DNA from: Anaerolineales bacterium
Lineage (GTDB): Bacteria > Chloroflexota > Anaerolineae > Anaerolineales > Villigracilaceae
Direction: 5' to 3'
Length of the DNA stretch: 9,899 nt
NCBI GenBank assembly: GCA_017882065.1
Contig: JADGQD010000062.1
Location: 1-9,899 of the forward strand
A program made the position numbers and the translations under genes. The notes beneath the pieces are model-generated. The model did not search any database. It was not told the DNA's origin and saw only the letters and a list, made by a program, of their open reading frames with translations. Every line of letters starts with the position of its first letter. Within the stretch, counting starts at the first letter, position 1. Shown piece by piece: positions 6,408 through 9,899 of the stretch.

Positions 6408-6644
6408 GCAATAAATGGTTCAGTGTCTCTGGTCCGCCCAACACTGCCAGTAAATTCCCTGCACCGAGCAACGCACAGTTGGCCGGATGCATTTCGGACT
6501 GGTTGTCTTGGCGCACCAGGATGATATTCGGTGATAATTGTCTTCCTCAAAGCTAACCGTCTTCCCGGCCAGTTGGGAGCCGGGGAAAATGCCTGCCGCG
6601 TCAGGCTGAGTTTGTTTGCTTTTGATTGAAATGGGGTTGGTCAC
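6382..6644 (-). pseudogene. TrkA_C (RCK_C)-like domain gene broken by a one-base frameshift
   Basis: A GTG start at 6644 overlaps the phosphatase stop (GTGA). The first 39 codons contain FPGSQLAGKTVSFEED (about 20-35), typical of the start of an RCK_C regulatory domain. After His38-Arg39 (near 6528-6530) the frame becomes meaningless (ISSWCAK and onward, ending at 6420). One base over, the sequence resumes the domain: NIILVRQDNQ, then HPANCALLGAGNLLAVLGGPE, then LNHLLHDN, stopping at 6382. Joined, this gives an 87-aa protein consisting of a stand-alone RCK_C domain. RCK_C domains bind small ligands such as nucleotides and gate potassium channels and transporters; no transporter portion is present here. 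No slippery heptamer is obvious at the junction, so a deletion or a sequencing/assembly error is more likely than programmed frameshifting. Confidence 0.7.
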
Positions 6645-7342
6645 ATCGGCAGCCGGACCGTCATTCGGCGTACTTCGTCTCCGAGCCGTTTCAATACTTT
6701 GAGTACAACCACGCTGATGTCATCCGCGGGACGACCTTCATCCAGATTTACTGCCTCGGCCAGGAGCGCGTCGGCAATGGCCTGCGGGGAGGGGTCCTGT
6801 TCTTCGAGCATTGCTTTGAGCGATGTGCAAACGTCCATCGGCCGTCCGACTCGTTCTCCGGCATGGACCAGACCGTCGGTGTAGATGACGATAACCAATC
6901 CTGGCTCTACTGGAATTTCGGTGATGACCGGCCGGGCGTTGCGCGCGGTCCCGATTGAGTTAGATTCTGAACCAATACAGTCAATTTCCTCGCCGCGGGC
7001 GATGAAAAAGGGTGCCGGGTTGTTGCGGGTGATGACGACTGTCCCGGTATGCAAATCCACCGAGACGATATTGAGAGTAGAAGTTACTTTGCCTTGCTTG
7101 TCCGTGTAGAGCAAATCCGAAGCTGCGCGCGCCGCGGCTCCGTCGCGCACGCCTTCGGCCAGCAGGCTGATGACCTTGCGGACGACCATCATCGAGACGG
7201 CTTTGGCGCCGCGTCCCGAAGTCTGTCCGTCGGCCAGCACCACCGAAAGGCCACCGTTGGGCCGTTCCACCACTTCGAGCGTATCACCGCTCTCGGTGAC
7301 GGCGTACTTGTTTGTTTTTGCGACGGCAATCTGGATTTCCAT
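6641..7342 (-). CDS. SpoIIE/PP2C-type serine/threonine phosphatase, single domain
   Basis: A 233-aa protein made only of a PPM/SpoIIE phosphatase domain. Metal-binding aspartates are visible: ADGQTSGRGA (37-46) with D38-G39, YTDGLVHAG (154-162) with D156, and RPADDISVVVL (204-214) with D207-D208. The central TSTLNIVSVDLHTGTVVITRNNPAPFF (about 88-113) matches the core sheet of SpoIIE domains. There is no PAS, GAF, HAMP or membrane segment, so any signal must come from a partner. Such proteins dephosphorylate anti-sigma-factor antagonists or other Ser/Thr-phosphorylated proteins; no STAS or anti-sigma kinase gene is in the window. The start at 7342 has GGAG 12 bases away and GAGG only 2 bases away, neither ideal. 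Its stop overlaps the start of the TrkA_C-like gene. Confidence 0.9.
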   Translation of the reverse strand: MEIQIAVAKTNKYAVTESGDTLEVVERPNGGLSVVLADGQTSGRGAKAVSMMVVRKVISLLAEGVRDGAAARAASDLLYTDKQGKVTSTLNIVSVDLHTGTVVITRNNPAPFFIARGEEIDCIGSESNSIGTARNARPVITEIPVEPGLVIVIYTDGLVHAGERVGRPMDVCTSLKAMLEEQDPSPQAIADALLAEAVNLDEGRPADDISVVVLKVLKRLGDEVRRMTVRLPM

Positions 7343-7361
7343 GCCCTCATTTTACTCCAAA

Positions 7362-8012
7362 TTAGGTACCCGGTCTCTTTTCCGCCACAAGGACCAGCAC
7401 CTGGCTGCCATTCTTTTCCACGATCTCGCTCCGGACCTCGAACCCGGCGCCCACGAACCGGTCTCTTATTGCTGCCGAGACCGGTCCCGGCTTGCCCGGT
7501 GCTTCGCTGCTGAGACGGAACAGCCATGCCGCCAGCCGTTCCAGCGGACGCGTCCCTGTGATCCAAGCCATTGGCAGGATGATCAACTTTCCGGCTGGCA
7601 CAAGCACGCGCTTTATTTCGATTAGCGTTTGTGGATTGAAAATGTACTCGGCAGGGAAGGTGGCCACAACTGCGTCGAAGACCCCACCCACAAAAGGAAT
7701 ATTATGCGCGTAGCCACGAGAAAGACGAGAGATGTCTCCTGATTTTCTAAGGCGGTGGCTTGCCTGTTGCGCCATCTGGCGAGATTCGTCCAGCCCGAAT
7801 GCCGGGAGTTTTTTTTCGTTCAGGGATCGTTGCAGGTGTCCGGGACCGAAACCGAGTTCGAGCACGCGCCCATTCAGGAATGGGAGTGCAGTCTGTACCC
7901 AGTCCTGCCAGCGGCCCAGTGAGATAACCGCTGCGACGAAGTCGTAGGTCCAGGCGAATTGATGGTAGAGGAGAAAATAGATGGGGCGCAGGAGGACTAG
8001 GATCAGGCGCAT
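7362..8012 (-). CDS. Class I SAM-dependent methyltransferase
   Basis: A 216-aa protein. A hydrophobic, aromatic N-terminus (RLILVLLRPIYFLLYHQFAW, 2-21) may sit against the membrane. The AdoMet-binding core follows: motif I VLELGFGPGHL (50-60), an acidic end of strand 2 (GLDE, 73-76), AHNIPFVGGVFDAVVATFP (about 102-120) with the motif IV-like strand, and the post-motif VLVPAGKLIIL (136-146). A C-terminal half with FVGAGFEV completes the fold. It is of the UbiE/methyltransferase-11 type, but the substrate cannot be inferred. It starts 7 bases after the tupC stop with only a weak AGG upstream, and the phosphatase follows after 19 bases, so it is almost certainly co-transcribed with both. Confidence 0.88.
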   Translation of the reverse strand: MRLILVLLRPIYFLLYHQFAWTYDFVAAVISLGRWQDWVQTALPFLNGRVLELGFGPGHLQRSLNEKKLPAFGLDESRQMAQQASHRLRKSGDISRLSRGYAHNIPFVGGVFDAVVATFPAEYIFNPQTLIEIKRVLVPAGKLIILPMAWITGTRPLERLAAWLFRLSSEAPGKPGPVSAAIRDRFVGAGFEVRSEIVEKNGSQVLVLVAEKRPGT

Positions 8013-8019
8013 GGCCTAA

Positions 8020-8682
8020 TCATACACTACTCTCGTATTGGATTTTCCCGTCGGCCAGCTCTATTTTGCTGTCTGCCAAAGCATTTACCTCGCGGTCATC
8101 GTGTGTGCTGAACAAGGTGGTCGCGCCAGTCGTCGGCAGGAGCGCTTTAAGATCCCGCAGGAGTTCGGTGCGTGTCTTTTTATCCAACGCGCCGAACGGC
8201 TCGTCGAGCAGGAGTAGCTCCGGTTGCAGTACGAAAGCACGTGCCAGAGCCACGCGCTGGGCCTCGCCACCGGAGAGCGTGGCGGCTTTGCGAGTCTTCA
8301 GGTGTTGAATACCCAGACATTCGGCCCAAGCTTCCACGCGCCGAACGGATTCGGGTCCGGGGACATGACGGAAACGTAGACCAATGGCGATGTTTTCGTA
8401 AACGGACATATCCAGCAGGAGTGGGTCCTGCATGACCAGACCAATGCGGCATCGATACTCCCGGTCGCGCAGACCAGTCACCGGTTTGCCGTTTAGCAGG
8501 ATATCTCCTCGCTCCGGTTTTATCAGGCGCGCCAGCACCAGCAACAAAGTGCTTTTTCCCGCCCCGTTCGGTCCCACCAGCGCAAGCACCCGTCCTCTTT
8601 CGATGTTCAGGTGAACAATCTCCAGCACCGGACGTCCAGCGCGGTGGACGAGTAGATCGCGGATTTCCACCAGCGTGCTCAT
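8020..8682 (-). CDS. tupC: Tungstate ABC transporter ATPase TupC
   Basis: A 220-aa ATP-binding subunit with every ABC motif: Walker A GPNGAGKST (37-45), Q-loop Gln85 (VMQDP), signature LSGGE (136-140), Walker B LLLLDE (156-161), D-loop GALD (164-167) and H-loop His194. It is expected to form a dimer on the cytoplasmic face and power TupB. It is short, without the C-terminal MOP/regulatory domain found in ModC or WtpC-type ATPases, which fits TupC. Its ATG overlaps the tupB stop (ATGA, 8679-8682). Assignment to tungstate rather than molybdate or sulfate relies on the neighbouring TupB and TupA sequences. Confidence 0.93.
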   Translation of the reverse strand: MSTLVEIRDLLVHRAGRPVLEIVHLNIERGRVLALVGPNGAGKSTLLLVLARLIKPERGDILLNGKPVTGLRDREYRCRIGLVMQDPLLLDMSVYENIAIGLRFRHVPGPESVRRVEAWAECLGIQHLKTRKAATLSGGEAQRVALARAFVLQPELLLLDEPFGALDKKTRTELLRDLKALLPTTGATTLFSTHDDREVNALADSKIELADGKIQYESSV

Positions 8683-9335
8683 CGTTTGGATCCCCGCTGT
8701 TGGATCCAGGTCAGGGCGAAGTTGATCAGGAAGGTGATGAGCAGCAACAGAATACCCAGGGCGATGGCGCTGGCGAATTCGCCTTTATTGGTTTCGAGTA
8801 CGATGGCAGTCGTCAGTACGCGCGTCTGGTGGCGGATGTTACCACCGACCATCATCGAAGCACCCACCTCGGAGATCACGCTGCCGAACCCGGCCATCAA
8901 TGCGGCCAGGAGCGGCAGGCGTGCCTCGCGCCAGATGCTTAGAACCATTTGCAAGCGGGATGCGCCCAGCCCCAGAAGTTGCAAGCGCAGGCGCGGGTCG
9001 AGGGCTTGCAAGGCGGCGGCGGTAAGACCGGTCACGACCGGCGCGGCAATGATGACTTGTGCGATGATGATGGCGGTTGGCGTGTAAATCAAATGCAATC
9101 CCCCAAGCGGACCGGAGCGCCAGAGAGTCATTGCAACTGCCAGGCCGACCACCACCGGTGGCAGAGCCATACCGGTGTTGACCAGCGTGAGCAAGAGGGA
9201 GCGCCCCGGAAATTTTCTCAACCCCAGCAACGTGCCGAACGGCAGCCCGATCAACAGGCTGATGAGCGTCGCCAGCCCGGAGACTTTGATGGAGAGCAGG
9301 GTGATTTCCAAGACATCCGGGTTATTAAAAAGCAT
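8679..9335 (-). CDS. tupB: Tungstate ABC transporter permease TupB
   Basis: A 218-aa inner-membrane permease of the binding-protein-dependent family with about five helices (roughly 12-38, 47-71, 84-108, 139-160, 188-211). The cytoplasmic EAA loop that docks onto the ATPase is LGASRLQMVLSIWREARLP (about 123-141). The stretch ISEVGASMMVGGNIRHQTRV (154-173) followed by LTTAIVLET is highly characteristic of TupB permeases. GGAG lies 9 bases before the start. tupA ends 69 bases upstream, separated by a hairpin, and tupC overlaps the end. Confidence 0.95.
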   Translation of the reverse strand: MLFNNPDVLEITLLSIKVSGLATLISLLIGLPFGTLLGLRKFPGRSLLLTLVNTGMALPPVVVGLAVAMTLWRSGPLGGLHLIYTPTAIIIAQVIIAAPVVTGLTAAALQALDPRLRLQLLGLGASRLQMVLSIWREARLPLLAALMAGFGSVISEVGASMMVGGNIRHQTRVLTTAIVLETNKGEFASAIALGILLLLITFLINFALTWIQQRGSKR

Positions 9336-9357
9336 GGAATACTACTCCAAAGAAATG

Positions 9358-9387
9358 ATGTGCCGCGCACGAATATGTGCGGCACAT
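9358..9387 (-). other. Intercistronic hairpin between tupA and tupB
   Basis: ATGTGCC (9358-9364) pairs with GGCACAT (9381-9387); inside, GCAC (9367-9370) pairs with GTGC (9377-9380), leaving a 2-base bulge and a 6-base loop. On the minus strand the following bases (CATTTCTTT) are not a proper U-tract, so it is more likely an mRNA-stabilising or partial-attenuation element than a full terminator. Such hairpins often let the binding protein be made in excess over the permease. Confidence 0.5.
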
Positions 9388-9404
9388 TTTAGCAGATAGT
9401 TGAT

Positions 9405-9899
9405 TTATGGCAAACCAAGTTCGGCGTCGGTCTTGCCTGCGTCTGGGTAGAAGAGCTGTTGCCCGTACTTGTCCACGCCGAAGGTCATGATGATGGCCTG
9501 TCCGGCTGGTGAAGTGATGTAATTGGCGAAGACAATTGCCCCGTCCACGTTGGTGGACGGCCACTTGTCGTGGTTGACCACGATGACGTGGTAGATATTC
9601 ATCAGGGCATTGTCGCCCTCGTACAGGAGCGCCAGTTGATAGTTGACCTGGTTTGCCAGGAAGGTGGCGCGGTCGGTCAGTGTGTAAGCGCCCTTCTCGG
9701 AAGCGATGGTCAGTGTGGCACCCATGCCCTGTCCCGTTTCAACATACCAGGCCTGGCCAGCCAGAGTGATATTTGCCGATTTCCATAGCGCCAATTCCTT
9801 TGTGTTCGTGCCGGACTGGTCGCCGCGCGAGATGAACTGCGCGCCGGACGCGGCAATTTTCTGAAAGGCTTCCACTGCCGATGCCGCGGTCTTGACGCC
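9405..9899 (-). CDS. tupA: Tungstate-binding protein TupA, N-terminal part outside window
   Basis: The C-terminal 164 residues of an extracytoplasmic binding protein; the frame is open to base 9899, so the GTG at 9875 is not a real start. Conserved family stretches are SRGDQSGTNTKELALW, WYVETGQGMGATL and ASEKGAYTLTDRATFLA, followed by a C-terminal SPAGQAII and GQQLFYPDAG. Together these identify TupA rather than ModA, WtpA or PstS. The Ser/Thr in SGT and the basic/Ser residues in TGQG and SEKG are in regions that line the oxyanion pocket in the family. The signal peptide or lipobox would lie outside the window. tupB and tupC follow. Confidence 0.93.
   Translation of the reverse strand, partial: GVKTAASAVEAFQKIAASGAQFISRGDQSGTNTKELALWKSANITLAGQAWYVETGQGMGATLTIASEKGAYTLTDRATFLANQVNYQLALLYEGDNALMNIYHVIVVNHDKWPSTNVDGAIVFANYITSPAGQAIIMTFGVDKYGQQLFYPDAGKTDAELGLP

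Noticed and set aside
6528..6530. Programmed -1 frameshift in the TrkA_C-like gene
   Set aside because: Re-reading one base would restore the domain, but no slippery heptamer or downstream pseudoknot is apparent; a mutation or sequence error is simpler.

Overview
The window looks like bacterial chromosome of fairly high GC. The gene content suits a Chloroflexota (Anaerolineae-like) bacterium: a bacterial archaeal-type 'PolB2-like' polymerase, separate secD and secF genes, and a TupABC tungstate importer. That assignment is an inference from gene content only; no rRNA or other phylogenetic marker is present.

Plus strand, 1-3430: a tightly coupled gene cluster. An open frame running in from the left edge (possible C-terminal end of a gene, unrecognised) ends in an ATGA overlap with a 178-aa RecA/RadA-like protein whose Walker A motif is ruined. 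That gene overlaps an 87-aa all-helical protein (TAATG), which overlaps a 759-aa family B DNA polymerase (ATGA). The polymerase keeps the family fold but has altered exonuclease and polymerase motifs. A bidirectional hairpin terminator separates it from the convergent sec genes. The set resembles, in layout and logic, a translesion-synthesis 'mutasome' (degenerate RecA-like partner plus an unusual polymerase) and is the most interesting part of the window.

Minus strand, 5854-3434: secD then secF, the accessory subunits of the Sec translocon, with a TATAAT box and a leader hairpin upstream of secD. SecD carries a Thr/Ser/Pro-rich insertion in its periplasmic region.

Minus strand, 9899-6012: a run of seven closely packed genes. 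In transcription order they are tupA (cut by the window edge), tupB and tupC (tungstate ABC importer), a class I SAM methyltransferase, a stand-alone SpoIIE/PP2C-type phosphatase, a small TrkA_C (RCK_C)-like gene broken by a single-base frameshift, and a small P-loop kinase-like protein. Spacings are about 70, -4, 7, 19, -4 and -26 bases, so the run could be one transcript, although the later genes have no obvious link to tungstate uptake.

No RNA genes, CRISPR arrays, insertion sequences or attachment sites were seen. The only intergenic gap of note is the ~215 bases between the P-loop gene and secD.
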